Below are positions 35,401 through 47,091 of a stretch of 64,000 bases of DNA, piece by piece (position 1 is the first letter of the stretch; the number at the start of each line of letters is the position of its first letter). A program made the translations under genes and the position numbers. Source of the DNA: Stictocephala bisonia (Eukaryota > Arthropoda > Insecta > Hemiptera > Membracidae); NCBI GenBank assembly GCA_035578905.1, contig JAQJVL010000618.1:62001-126000 (forward strand). Direction: 5' to 3'. A model generated the notes under the pieces. It was given only the letters and a program-made list of their open reading frames with translations, searched no databases and had not been told where the DNA came from.

Positions 35401-38400
35401 CTAACACATTCTAGTTGCCTATCAAGTATAACTGAGCTATCACTAACACATTCTAGTTGTCCCTCAAGTATAACTGAGCTATCACTAACACATTCTAGTT
35501 GCCTATCAAGTATAACTGAGCTATCACTAACACATTCTAGTTGCCTATCAAGTATAACTGAGCTATCACTAACACATTCTAGTTGTCCCTCAAGTATAAC
35601 TGAGCTATCACTAACATATTCTAGTTGCCCCTCAAGTATAACTGAGCTATCACTAACACATTCTAGTTGCCTATCAAGTATAACTGAGCTATCACTAACA
35701 TATTCTAGTTGCCCCTCAAGTATAACTGAGCTATCACAAACACATTCTAGTTGCCTATCAAGTATAACTGAGCTATCACTAACATATTCTAGTTGTCCCT
35801 CAAGTATAACTGAGCTATCACTAACATATTCTAGTTGCCCCTCAAGTATAACTGAGCTATCACTAACATATTCTAGTTGCCCCTCCTGTATAACTGAGCT
35901 ATCCTTAACACATCCCAGTTGCCCCTCAAGTATAACTGAGCTATCACTAACACATTCTAGTTGCCTATCAAGTATAACTGAGCTATCACTAACACATTCT
36001 AGTTGTCCCTCAAGTATAACTGAGCTATCCCCAACACATTCTAGTTGCCTATCAAGTATAACTGAGCTATCACTAACACATTCTAGCTGTCCCTCAACTA
36101 TAACTGAGCTATCACTAACACATTCTAGTTGTCCCTCAAGTATAACTGAGCTATCCCCAACACATTTTAGTTGCCTATCAAGTATAACTGAGCTATCACT
36201 AACACATTCTAGCTGTCCCTCAACTATAACTGAGCTATCACTAACACATTCTAGTTGCCTATCAAGTATAACTGAGCTATCACTAACACATTCTAGCTGT
36301 CCCTCAACTATAACTGAGCTATCACTAACACATTCTAGTTGCCTATCAAGTATAACTGAGTTATCCCCAACACATTCCAGTTGCCTATCAAGTATAACTG
36401 AGCTATCACTAACACATTCTAGCTGTCCCTCAACTATAACTGAGCTATAACTAACACATTCTAGTTGTCCCTCAAGTATAACTGAGCTATCACTAACACA
36501 TTCTAGTTACCCCTCAAGTATAACTGAGCTATCACGAACACATTCTAGTTGTCCCTCAAGTATAACTGAGCTATCACTAACACATTCTAGTTGTCCCTCA
36601 AGTATAACTGAGCTATCCCTAACACATTCTAGTTGCCTATCAAGTATAACTGAGCTATCACTAACATATTCTAGTTGCCCCTCAAGTATAACTGAGCTAT
36701 CACAAACACATTCTAGTTGCCTATCAAGTATAACTGAGCTATCACTAACATATTCTAGTTGCCCCTCAAATATAACTGAGCTATCACAAACACATTCTAG
36801 TTGCCTATCAAGTATAACTGAGCTATCACTAATATACTCTAGTTGCCGCTCAAGTATAACTGAGCTATCACAAACACATTCTAGTTGCCCCTCAAGTATA
36901 ACTGAGCTATCACAAACACATTCTAGTTGCCTATCAAGTATAACTGAGCTATCCCCAACACATTCTAGTTGTCCCTCAAGTATAACTGAGCTATCACTAA
37001 CACATTCTAGTTGTCCCTCAAGTATAACTGAGCTATCACTAACACATTCTAGTAGTCCCTCAAGTATAACTGAGCTATCCCTAACACATTCTAGTTGCCT
37101 ATCAAGTATAACTGAGCTATCACTAACATATTCTAGTTGCCCCTCAAGTATAACTGAGCTATCACAAACACATTCTAGTTGCCTATCAAGTATAACTGAG
37201 CTATCACTAACATATTCTAGTTGTCCCTCAAGTATAACTGAGCTATCCCTAACACATTCTAGTTGCCTATCAAGTATAACTGAGCTATCACTAACACATT
37301 CTAGTTGTCCCTCAAGTATAACTGAGCTATCACTAACACATTCTAGTTGTCCCTCAAGTATAACTGAGCTATCACTAACACATTCTAATTGTCCCTCAAG
37401 TATAACTGAGCTATTCCTAACACATCCTAGTTGTCCCTCAAGTATAACTGAGCTATCACTAACACATTCTAGTTGTCCCTCAAGTATAACTGAGCTATCC
37501 CTAACACATTCTAGTTGCCTATCAAGTATAAATGAGCTATCACTAACACATTCTAGTTGTCCCTCAAGTATAACTGAGCTATCCCTAACACATTCTAGTT
37601 GTCCCTCAAGTATAACTGAGCTATCACTAACACATTCTAGTTGCCTATCAAGTATAACTGAGCTATCACTAACACATTCTAGTTGTCCCTCAAGTATAAC
37701 TGAGCTATCCCTAACACATTCTAGTTGTCCCTCAAGTATAACTGAGCTATCCCTAACACATTCTAGTTGCCTATCAAGTATAACTGAGCTATCACTAACA
37801 CATCCTAGTTGTCCCTCAAGTATAACTGAGCTATCCCTAACACATTCTAGTTGCCTATCAAGTATAACTGAGCTATCACTAACACATTCTAGTTGTCCCT
37901 TAAGTATAACTGAGCCATCCCTAACACATTCTAGTTGTCCCTCAAGTATAACTGAGCTATCACTAACACATTCTAGTTGTCCCTCAAGTATAACTAAGCT
38001 ATCCCTAACACATTCTAGTTGTCCCTCAAGTATAACTGAGCTATCACTAACACATTCTAGTTGCCTATCAAGTATAACTGAGCTATCACTAACACATTCT
38101 AGTTGTCCCTCAAGTATAACTGAGCTATCACTAACACATTCTAGTTGTCCCTCAAGTATAACTGAGCTATCACTAACACATTCTAGTTGTCCCACAAGTA
38201 TAACTGAGCTATCACTAACACATTCTAGTTGTCCCTCAAATATAACTGAGCTATCTCTAACACATTCTAGTTGTCCCTCAAGTATAACTGAGCTACCCCT
38301 AACATATTCTAGTTGCCTCTTAAGTATAACTGAGCTATCCCTAACACATTCTAGTTGCCTCTCAAGTATAACTGAGCTATTCCTAACACATTCTATTTGC

Positions 38401-38723
38401 CCCACAAGTATAACTGAGCTATTCCCAACACATTCTAGTTGTCCCTCAAGTATAACTGAGCTATCCCCAACACATTCTAGTTGTCCCTCAAGTATAACTG
38501 AGCTATTCCCAACACATTCTAGTTGTCCCTGTAGTATAACTGAGCTATCCCCAACACATTCTAGTTGTCCCTCAAGTATAACTGAGCTATCACTAACACA
38601 TTCTATTTGCCTCTCAAGTATAACTGAGCTATCCTTAACACATTCTAGTTGCCCCTCAAGTATAACTGAGCTATCACTAACACATTCTAGTTGTCCCTCA
38701 ATTATAACTGAGCTATCCCTAAC
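32428..38723. repeat. 42-bp minisatellite, array 1 (about 150 monomers)
   Basis: The consensus monomer starts CTAGTTGCCCCTCAAGTATA and continues ACTGAGCTATCACTAACACA plus TT, 42 bp. Main variants are CCCCTC, TCCCTC, CCTATC, CCCATC and CACATT/CATATT. Because 42 is divisible by three and the unit lacks stops in several frames, very long false open frames appear on both strands, for example 1,344 codons at 32416-36450 and 908 and 632 codons on the minus strand. Each such codon block is a 14-residue repeat (SSCPSSITELSLTH). A 1,554-bp higher-order repeat (37 monomers) occupies about 32811-35918. The array lies in a mib2 intron. Confidence 0.97.
32811..35918. repeat. Higher-order repeat: two tandem 1,554-bp blocks of 37 monomers
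   Basis: Rare variants recur exactly 1,554 bp apart: CTTGTATAAC at 33281 and 34835, CCTGTATAAC at 34331 and 35885, and CACGAACTAGTTGCATATC at about 33512 and 35066. The match starts near 32811 versus 34365. It ends by 34452 versus 36006, so two full blocks plus a short start of a third are present. This indicates a recent block duplication by unequal exchange or replication slippage. Confidence 0.9.
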
Positions 38724-39137
38724 AATAACTCAATAACTTGTTTATTTAGCCAAGAGACAATTATATGCATTAGCCACGTCAATATAAACTTAAATCTAAA
38801 TATATAAAATTATACTGTCGAATGAATCATAAAAAATTTAAATTAACATCATACTCAAAGAGTAAAATGAAAGTTGTCTCTTAGGTAGCAAACCCATCAG
38901 TGAAACATTCCCAGACACTGTAGTAAAATTTCTGAATGAGGACGCTTTTGAGCTGTTTCTTAAACGCTGCAGGGTTCGCTTCCAGCTTAAGCTTTAAAGG
39001 ATGAAGATTATAAAGCTTTATGGCACTATACAAACATTGTTTTTCAAAAAAGGTTCTTGAATGAGCTGGAATTTTAATGGTGTAAATATTTCGAAGTAAG
39101 TATAAATGAGAATTTTGACTGTTAAAAAGGGGTAAAT
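38724..39137 (-). mobile_element. 5'-truncated LINE inserted in the minisatellite
   Basis: A 414-bp non-repeat block splits the satellite. On the minus strand it reads an uninterrupted frame from the right junction (NLPLFNSQNSHLYLLRNIY) through SRTFFEKQCLYSAIKLYN to ECFTDGFAT and TAA at 38883-38881. This is the C-terminal end of a CR1-like ORF2. A 3' UTR follows, ending AACAAGTTATTGAGTTATTG, the tail. The monomer is cut after ...CCTAAC on the left and resumes at ATTCTAG on the right, so almost nothing of the satellite was lost. Confidence 0.85.
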
Positions 39138-41254
39138 TATTCTAGTTGTCCCTCAAGTATAACTGAGCTATCACTAACACATTCTAGTTGTCCCTCAAGT
39201 ATAACTGAGCTATCCCCAACACATTCTAGTTGCCTCTCAAGTATAACTGAGCTATCCCTAACACATTCTAGTTGCCCCTCAAGTATAACTGAGCTATCCC
39301 TAACACATTCTAGTTGCCCCTCAAGTATAACTGAGTTATCACTGATACATCTCAGTTGTCCCTCAAGTTTAACTGAGCTATCCCCAACACATTCTAGTTG
39401 CCTCTCAAGTATAACTGAGCTATCCCTAACACATTCTAGTTGCCTATCAAGTATAACTGAGCTATCACTAACACATTCTAGTTGCCTATCAAGTATAACT
39501 GAGCTATCCCTAACACATTCTAGTTGCCCCTCAAGTATAACTGAGTTATCACTGATACATCTCAGTTGTCCCTCAAGTATAACTGAGCTATCCCTAACAC
39601 ATTCTAGTTGCCTCTCAAGTATAACTGAGCTATCCCTAACACATTCTAGTTGCCTCTCAAGTATAACTGAGCTATCACTAACACATTCTAGTTGTCCCTC
39701 AAGTTTAACTGAGCTATCACTAACACATTCTAGTTGCCTATCAAGTATAACTGAGCTATCACTAACATATTCTAGTTGCCCCTCAAGTTTAACTGAGTTA
39801 TCACTGATACATCTCAGTTGTCCCTCAAGTTTAACTGAGCTATCCCCAACACATTCTAGTTGCCTCTCAAGTATAACTGAGCTATCCCTAACACATTCTA
39901 GTTGCCTCTCAAGTTTAACTGAGCTATCCCCAACACATTCTAGTTGCCTCTCAAGTATAACTGAGCTATCCCTAACACATTCTAGTTGCCTCTCAAGTAT
40001 AACTGAGCTATCACTAACACATTCTAGTTGTCCCTCAAGTTTAACTGAGCTATCACTAACACATTCTAGTTGCCTATCAAGTATAACTGAGCTATCCCCA
40101 ACATATTCTAGTTGCCTCTCAAGTTTAACTGAGCTATCCCCAACACATTCTAGTTGCCTCTCAAGTATAACTGAGCTATCACTAACACATTCTAGTTGTC
40201 CCTCAAGTTTAACTGAGCTATCACTAACACATTCTAGTTGCCTATCAAGTATAACTGAGCTATCACTAACACATTCTAGTTGCCTATCAAGTATAACTGA
40301 GCTATCCCTAACACATTCTAGTTGCCCCTCAAGTATAACTGAGTTATCACTGATACATCTCAGTTGTCCCTCAAGTATAACTGAGCTATCACTAACACAT
40401 TCTAGTTGCCTCTCAAGTATAACTGAGCTATCCCTAACACATTCTAGTTGCCTCTCAAGTTTAACTGAGCTATCCCCAACACATTCTAGTTGCCTCTCAA
40501 GTATAACTGAGCTATCCCTAACACATTCTAGTTGCCTCTCAAGTTTAACTGAGCTATCACTAACACATTCTAGTTGCCTCTCAAGTATAACTGAGCTATC
40601 CCCAACACATTCTAGTTGCCTCTCAAGTATAACTGAGCTATCCCTAACACATTCTAGTTGCCTCTCAAGTATAACTGAGCTATCACTAACACATTCTAGT
40701 TGTCCCTCAAGTATAACTGAGCTATCACTAACACATTCTAATTGTCCCTCAAGTATAACTGAGCTATTCCTAACACATCCTAGTTGTCCCTCAAGTATAA
40801 CTGAGCTATCCCTAACACATTCTAGTTGCCTCTCAAGTATAACTGAGCTATCCCTAACACATTCTAGTTGCCTCTCAAGTTTAACTGAGCTATCCCCAAC
40901 ACATTCTAGTTGCCTCTCAAGTATAACTGAGCTATCCCTAACACATTCTAGTTGCCTCTCAAGTTTAACTGAGCTATCCCCAACACATTCTAGTTGCCTC
41001 TCAAGTATAACTGAGCTATCCCTAACACATTCTAGTTGCCTCTCAAGTATAACTGAGCTATCCCCAACACATTCTAGTTGCCTCTCAAGTATAACTGAGC
41101 TATCCCTAACACATTCTAGTTGCCTCTCAAGTATAACTGAGCTATACCTAACACATTCTAGTTGTCCCTCAAGTATAACTGAGCTATCCCTAACACATTC
41201 TAGTTGCCCCTCAAGTATATCTGGTCTATCCCTAACACATCCTAGTTGAGCCTC
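39138..41254. repeat. 42-bp minisatellite, array 2 (about 50 monomers)
   Basis: The same monomer family continues beyond the LINE, but the variants differ: CCTCTC boxes and CAAGTTTAACTGAG are frequent. The diverged ACTGATACATCTCAGTTG monomer recurs at 39341, 39551, 39803 and 40349, spaced 210, 252 and 546 bp apart, all multiples of 42. It ends in degraded monomers at about 41254. It contains no full copy of the 1,554-bp block. Confidence 0.95.
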
Positions 41255-42814
41255 GTACCCAAAATCTGGTCACAAGAGAAGATTCTAGTTACGCCTCAGT
41301 GGTAAGCCTTTGTAATTTGGTTTACGGAGACCAAAAGCTCTGTAACATTATTGTACCACACAAGAAGTTCTATTAGTTCATTTTAACTGAGTAAAGTCAC
41401 CTTGTAGAGGTTTAAGATAAGTATTTTGTCATACATTTACTCTTCTTAAATTAGCTATATGAGCATAATTCAAATACTAAAACTGACATTTCAGTTTATT
41501 TTAACAAAGTATGGCAATATCAGAATTGGCTTTGAGCTTCTGTTTGCTATCCTTAGATAGGCCAAACGTGATATTATTATATTTAATTCTTTAGGTTGTG
41601 TTCTAAAACTGCTACTGCATAATTATACACTACAACATAATCACATATTGTTGGTTATTTCAGTAGCTTTATTGTTATAATTATATAACATTTATGGAAT
41701 GTGAAACACACACACATATATATGCTATTTTTGAAGGATATGCATTATAACAAAATCACATAATAATAACATTAAATTATAAAAAATTATTTACAAATAT
41801 TTTAAATATATAAATGTTGGATTTAATTAATATCTATAAAAAATATAAATTATATTTTTAAGATATAAAGACAATTGTCAATTTACACAATAAAACTCAG
41901 TTTTGAATAAAACACCAAATTGAATAATAAAGATATATAACTGTCATTCCAATTTATTTAGCAGACAAATGTATGAAATACCTTCAAAGGTTATTCTATT
42001 TTCTTATTACTTAGCTGTCAAAGATTTTTCACAATGAAAAATTAAATATGAGAAGAATTAAATATGAACAACAATAAAAGGTTTCAGGAAAATTAAGAGA
42101 TTCCAATACAATTTAGTATAATTCAATATTCATGTTCTGATTGGATCTAGGCTTGGAAATGATCACCTGATATATGATGATGATGAACAATTCACAGAGA
42201 GCTGGGTAGATTTCTAATAAAAAGTTTGCAGGATTCTAGGATTCATTGGTTGATGTGACATATGTATTCTACAGCCTTTCCGTCATCTCAAAAATGTGGA
42301 AGGAGGTGATTTTTTTTCCAGATAGAAAATTACCACCTTTTGATTTTTTCCCTGAAATAGCTGAGGCGAAACATCAAAGGTAGAATGTTTGGTTATAAGA
42401 CCTTTTTCTTAACTCTCATCAGTGAGTTATTTTGAGGCACAACTAGGATCTGCCTATGATATATCATCCTCAATCTTACTATAACATGAGATATTCACAA
42501 CTACTGTACCTTCCACTTCATCTTGGTATTAGATCTATAACCAGGATATATTCATTATTCATCTCTAAGACGCCGATCGTAGAGATATGGGCGAATATGA
42601 GGAGTGAATGAGTGTGATGAGTGTAGATGAACGAGTGTAGTCATTGTTACTATCTGAGTTCGGCTTAGCTCAGAAAGGACTATTTATTAATAGCCCAATA
42701 GCCAGGGCAACTATATAGAATATCGTAATAATACAAGCTACTAAACTAAAGAACAAATTGTCTACTAGTATTTATTTTCTACTAAATTGCAAATGTTTGT
42801 CAATCCAAACAAAG
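41255..42814. other. AT-rich intron DNA
   Basis: No gene was recognised. The patch 42520-42720 is less AT-rich and contains GAGTGAATGAGTGTGATGAG-type short repeats. It could be a SINE remnant, but I cannot support that. Confidence 0.45.
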
Positions 42815-43228
42815 TACAGTGGAACTTGAGTATCTCAAACTTCTACAACTCAAATTTGAGTACAACTTGGATGTTTTTTTATCAGTCCAGTGAATTTCCT
42901 ATCTTAACAAGATAAGAATTTTGTTTATTACTCAAATGTTGTCGTTGATAACTCGAAGTTTTTTATCAAATATGAGGAAGTTGAAAAAGGATTTTTAAAA
43001 AATTAGTAACTGCTAGAGAGTTTGGGATTCCAGCTAATACTCTCTTAGCGATCTTGAAGAACAATGAAACAATTTTTTATTATGTAGTTAAGGACACTCT
43101 ACCTCTCTTAGCGATCTTGAAAAACAATGAAACAATTTTTTATTATGTAGGTAAGGACACTTGAAAAACAATTAAAAGAGTTAAAGGTCCAGAAAATTCT
43201 GACATTGACCAATGCGTAACTAAATGAT

Positions 43229-43917
43229 TTAGCCCTTTCCACTCAATTATTTTTTTACTTGTTTGCCCCCTCAGATCGTAATATTATGATGTATTTTCAG
43301 TAATAAGAAGCGGTTCAGTATTTGTGAGGTTTATGCAATAATTAAAATGTTATAAAACTAATTTAAACACTTAAATGTATATTTTATATGACAGAATGGA
43401 AAGAAAACAAAAGTTAACTAAAGTTTTTTTGTAATGTGGTATGATATCGTTCAAATATTTATCACCATCACCACTATTTACAGTTTGGCCTACTTATACA
43501 ACACTGTCACTTTCTTAGATATTTTCTAATGTTAGAAGAATTATTTCATCATTACTAACACCTTCATCTTCACTTGATTCACCATATGATAAATTACGTT
43601 GTAATTACTTCAGCATCCGTAAGATTTGGACTACTAAGAGCCGATATGTTTACACTAATGTCAAGTGTCAACTAACGAAACATCAAACTGAAGGTTAGAA
43701 TAAACAAGAAAAAATAACAATAACATCACGTGACATTCCAGTTCCCATGACGACCGATTGTAGTTCATTTAGTTTCCGCATGATAGCAGCATGAATCGGG
43801 AACATCGATAACCTAACAAAACTTGCGTCATTGCTGTGTCGGATACCGTCCGACATATGAGTTGAACGGCTAAATTACTATATCGGACACGTTCAACATT
43901 AGAGTGGAAAGGGTTAA
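43229..43917. mobile_element. PiggyBac-type MITE nested in Tigger
   Basis: The element is 43233-43913 (681 bp). Inverted ends are CCCTTTCCACTC on both sides; the left flank is TTAG (43229-43232), a mutated TTAA, and the right flank TTAA (43914-43917). Taking it out restores the Tigger reading CVTKW.. to ..KQACDKN. No transposase. Confidence 0.82.
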
Positions 43918-44578
43918 GCAAGCTTGTGATAAAAACATTCCTATAAGTGGGACATTAGTTTGAGCAAAAGCAGAGAAATTTGCTATAGCCCTAGGGAAAA
44001 CAAATTTTAAGGCTAGCATTGAATGGCTATATGGATTCATAAACCGAAATGAAATTTCTTTTAAAACAGGGAGTGATGAGAGTAAAGGTGTTGATATAGA
44101 TGCTGCAAACGATTGGAAAGATTTGCTGATGAAATGATAGATGATACTGAAGTTAAAAACATCTTCAAAGTTGATGAAACAGGGCTTTTGCAGTTAATGA
44201 AAAAATATTGCAGGGAAAAAAGAACCTTATTGTTGTTTATTGACAACTGCACAGCTCACAACAGTGTGAAAGTTGTGTTCCTTCCACCAAACATGACTTT
44301 GGTTCTACAGCCAATGGACCAAGGCATTATTAAAAATAATTTTAAACATCATTATAGAAGGCTAGTGGTACAAAAGTTTCCAGCTGAAGGGAACATTCAG
44401 CATCCAGCTGAAGCCAATGGCAAAATTAAAATCGATATGCTGCAAACTGCTCGCATGTGTAATCAGTGCTTGGGATCAAGTGAAAGCGTCAACCATTGCC
44501 AACTATTTTCATAGAGCAGGCTTCGTTCATAAGACTGACAAAGAAGGGAGTAAAGTAACTGAAGAAATTGTGGTTTGG

Positions 44579-44781
44579 TCCATCTGTTTGGTCTCCAGTG
44601 ATCTGTATATACACATAGACAGACACACATACGGGCAGACACCAAACATTTTTTTTTTAATAAAACACTTTTTTGGGTTCACGAGACCCTAAAATGGTTT
44701 GTACACCAACTTGTAAAAAATTAGTTTTGGATGATCACAATACTTCCTCTATGCTAACGCATAAGAGAGAAAGTAAAAACT
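44579..44781 (+). repeat. 203-bp dispersed repeat, copy inside Tigger
   Basis: From TCCATCTGTTTGGTCTCCAG to GAGAGAAAGTAAAAAC this matches 47911-48109 almost base for base, including AGACAGACACACATAC, GGGTTCACGAGACCCTAAAA and GATGATCACAATACTTCC. It interrupts the Tigger C-terminal frame. It is probably the 3' end of a retroposed or non-autonomous element of unknown family. Confidence 0.8.
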
Positions 44782-45491
44782 TGAACGAAGAAGGGGAAAA
44801 CAAAGAAACAAACTTTGGTGATTTCATCAACATGGAAGAAGAAGAAGTGTGGAAATATGACTGATGCAGATATTTTTAATGAAGTTGTGAAAAGTGATGA
44901 AGTGTCTTCAGAAGAGGAACATTAAGAGGAATGAGAAACTGCCAAACCAATTTTAATAGTTTTGCAGGCCATAGACTGCGTAGAAGACTTACAGCGATAT
45001 GTTGAAGCAGACGAAAATGTAAGTGATGATATTGTTAAATGTTTAAATACACTTTAACAATACAATTATGTTAGTAGCATCAAAACATAAAAAATATCTG
45101 TCTAAGATAATATGAATGTCCATACTTTACAATTACAGTATTTTTCATTAAAACCCTGTATGTACAGTTTTTGTTGTTTACGTACTACTGTATACTTTAG
45201 TTTTAAATGAAGTTATATAGACCTATTAACTTTTTAGATAAAATGTAATTTTTAACATAAATACTGTTTCTTGGTTTAATTATTTCAATTCAAGCAGTAC
45301 AATACAGTTTGTTTTTGTTATTTTAACCCTATTTATTTTATTTAAATATAACTCGAATTTTGGATAAGTCGAATTTTTGAGCTGGTCCCTTGAGCTTCGA
45401 GTTAACCAAGTTGCACTGTATTACAAAAATATTAAAGCATCTTGAAATACTAAGTTAGTTGTAAGATAGGAAGACAAAAACAACACTAAAC

Positions 45492-45684
45492 CTGAGATAC
45501 AGCCAAGAGTAAAGGTGTCTGTTTCTTGTTGTTGGGAAGATTAATGTCTGCCTGGCCTTGCAGCGCCAACGTTTCTACCACAGCCCTGTGACCATTCAAA
45601 CACGCTAAATGCAGAGCTGCAAAACCATCATCCTTCTTCACATCTACAAGATGCCTTGCTTTACTCAAAATTCTTTCTGTTGCC
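45492..45684 (-). CDS. mib2: mib2 exon: ankyrin repeats
   Basis: An exon of 193 nt on the minus strand, from acceptor TTTATAG (AG at 45686-45685) to donor CAG|GTTTAG. Its first base completes a Val codon with the two bases left by exon 48646-48800. Then ATERILSKARHLVDVKKDDG, FAALHLACLNGHRAVVETL, GQADINLPNNKKQTPLLLAV. The motif KKDDGFAALHLA...LN.H is diagnostic for mind bomb ankyrin repeats. The SKARHLVD start fits MIB2 (ILARARQLVDAKKEDGF) better than MIB1. It ends in phase 0, joining 28971-29126 over a 16.4-kb intron that contains the minisatellite. Confidence 0.92.
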
Positions 45685-45686
45685 CT

Positions 45687-46445
45687 ATAAAAGATTGTTG
45701 TTTGTCACATTATGTTAAAAAATTACTAATCAATCTTTGAAAAAAAAATGGGTAAAAACACAGTATGAATTTTATTTACAGAAAAGATTGTCTACCAGAA
45801 TGACATATTTCATATACTTTGTATAGTATTCTTTTAATAGGGTTTAATTAATAATAAATAAAACAATAGTAATAGGTAAAATATTACATTTACAAATATT
45901 TTAATGTGCAAGACATCTTTTGGGTCCTTGAAACTTATAACATTATAATTTCTAGATACGCTCATAATTTGCTCTTGTACAGTTTTCTGGCCACTTAAAA
46001 TTACTGAAAAAATTCAATCAATCTTAGAAGTTCACTATTCGTTCACTATCAATGGATTCAAACTGGTGTTAATAGCTTTTTAATTTGTAAATGTTCAGTT
46101 AAGAGATATGCGAGAATAGATCTTAGAGAATGGGAGTGAGCAGAAATATTTGTTGGAATAGGGCTTTTCAATAGTGCAATACGATTTGGTCAGTAAACAA
46201 TGACTTTATCTCCAAATTTGACACATTTAATTTGTTTGAACTATGTTAAAACAAAAATGAATTAAAATTAAATTTTTAATGAAATCCATCATGACTCTTA
46301 CGATGTAGATTACGGATGAGTCATTTCTAGATTCCAAAAGACAATTTCACAAATTCTTGACAGTGGAATTGAAATTAAGAATTGATTATAAGACAATTCA
46401 AAATGCTGGGATTCCATCCACTGACTTGTTTCAGAGATAAAGAAA
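45687..46445. other. AT-rich intron DNA
   Basis: No gene or repeat was recognised in this stretch between the ankyrin exon and the fold-back element. Confidence 0.5.
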
Positions 46446-46503
46446 TAAGATAATACAATTCATAGATCGTAAATCCAATATAAAATTTATTACAACACAA
46501 ACG

Positions 46504-46532
46504 TTTTCGAAAGCAAAGCTTCCATCTTCAGG
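46504..46532 (-). ncRNA. Hammerhead-like motif in left arm
   Basis: On the minus strand: CCTGAAGA, T, GGAAGC, TTT, GCTTTC, GAAAA. It has the same layout as the plus-strand copy at 46794-46823: CUGA-N-GA, a 6-bp stem II with one G-U pair, a 3-nt loop, then GAAA. Stems I and III were not verified. Confidence 0.4.
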
Positions 46533-46793
46533 TTATGTGTAAATAAAAATTATTATTTTTTACAATTAGAAAAATATATAAATGAAAAACATCTGACTAT
46601 TCAACTGTTAAATTGAATCTTTAAACTCTAGACTGATTAATTTAATTACAAAAAAGTCAACATAATTTTTACTTTTTTCTCTTTGATTCTCTCACATGTT
46701 TTTCTCAGCATTTAAATTTTGTTGAATAGTCAGATGTTTTTCATTTATATATTTTTCTAATTGTAAAAAATAATAATTTTTATTTACACATAA

Positions 46794-46823
46794 CCTGAAG
46801 ATGGAAGCTTTGCTTTCGAAAAC
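46794..46823 (+). ncRNA. Hammerhead-like motif in right arm
   Basis: CCTGAAGA, T, GGAAGC, TTT, GCTTTC, GAAAAC. The conserved core order of the hammerhead ribozyme is visible, with one extra base between CUGAAGA and the stem. It lies just before ACGTTTGTGTTGTAATAAATT. Activity is doubtful. Confidence 0.4.
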
Positions 46824-47091
46824 GTTTGTGTTGTAATAAATTTTATATTGGATTTACGATCTATGAATTGTATTATCTTATACTATTTCCAATATTTGCT
46901 CATATACGTTTTATTTTTATAAAGAAATAAGTTAAAAAATGAGTTCCCAAAATTTTTGGAATACAAGTTGTACTTGCATTTGAGTACACGTTGCTTAGTT
47001 TAGACAAATTTTCTTTTATTTTTACTGGAAAGTAAAAAAATATGCTTGGTTAGGTTAGGGGCAATAGGCCAGGAATTGGTATACTAGGAGA

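Larger units (their letters stand above)
42972..45057 (+). pseudogene. Tigger transposase remnant
   Basis: From the N-terminal helix-turn-helix side, VTAREFGIPANTLLAILKNN reads at about 43005-43065, with a partial tandem duplication following. The second DNA-binding half begins before the nested MITE (SDIDQCVTK) and continues after it (ACDKNIPISG, FAIALGKTNFKASIEWLYGF). The DDE core keeps FKVDETGLL, then jumps to RTLLLFIDNCTAHN and LPPNMTLVLQPMDQGIIK. About 60-90 family residues between these blocks are missing. The C-terminal acidic tail reads EEEEVWK and ends near 45057. It bears many stops and cannot be active. Confidence 0.82.
42815..45420 (+). mobile_element. Tigger (pogo superfamily) transposon with two nested insertions
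   Basis: The element is 42817-45418 (2,602 bp), TA on both sides. The inverted ends are CAGTGGAACTTGAGTATCTC on the left and, inward from the right, CAGTGCAACTTGGTTAACTC. It codes for a CENP-B/jerky-like DDE transposase. A 681-bp piggyBac-type MITE is nested at 43233-43913 and a 203-bp repeat at 44579-44781. The transposase also has a large internal deletion. Confidence 0.87.
46446..46880. repeat. Fold-back element, two 160-bp inverted arms
   Basis: The arms 46446-46605 and 46721-46880 are near-perfect inverted copies (TAAGATAATACAATTCATAG ... and its complement) around a 115-bp centre. Each arm carries the hammerhead-like motif CTGAAGATGGAAGC...GAAAAC. No transposase is seen. A transcript would form a very long hairpin. 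It could be a MITE or two Penelope-type terminal repeats in inverted order. Confidence 0.85.

Noticed and set aside
32416..36450. Open frame of 1,344 codons with 14-residue repeats
   Set aside because: It is pure 42-bp minisatellite. The period is a multiple of three and the unit lacks stops, so both strands are open. It has no unique sequence, and it starts within the LINE tail.
32358..38405. Minus-strand open frames of 908 and 632 codons
   Set aside because: The same minisatellite read on the other strand; no start context, no non-repeat domain.
32428..41254. CRISPR-like array
   Set aside because: Repeats are directly adjacent with no unique spacers, and the DNA is eukaryotic.
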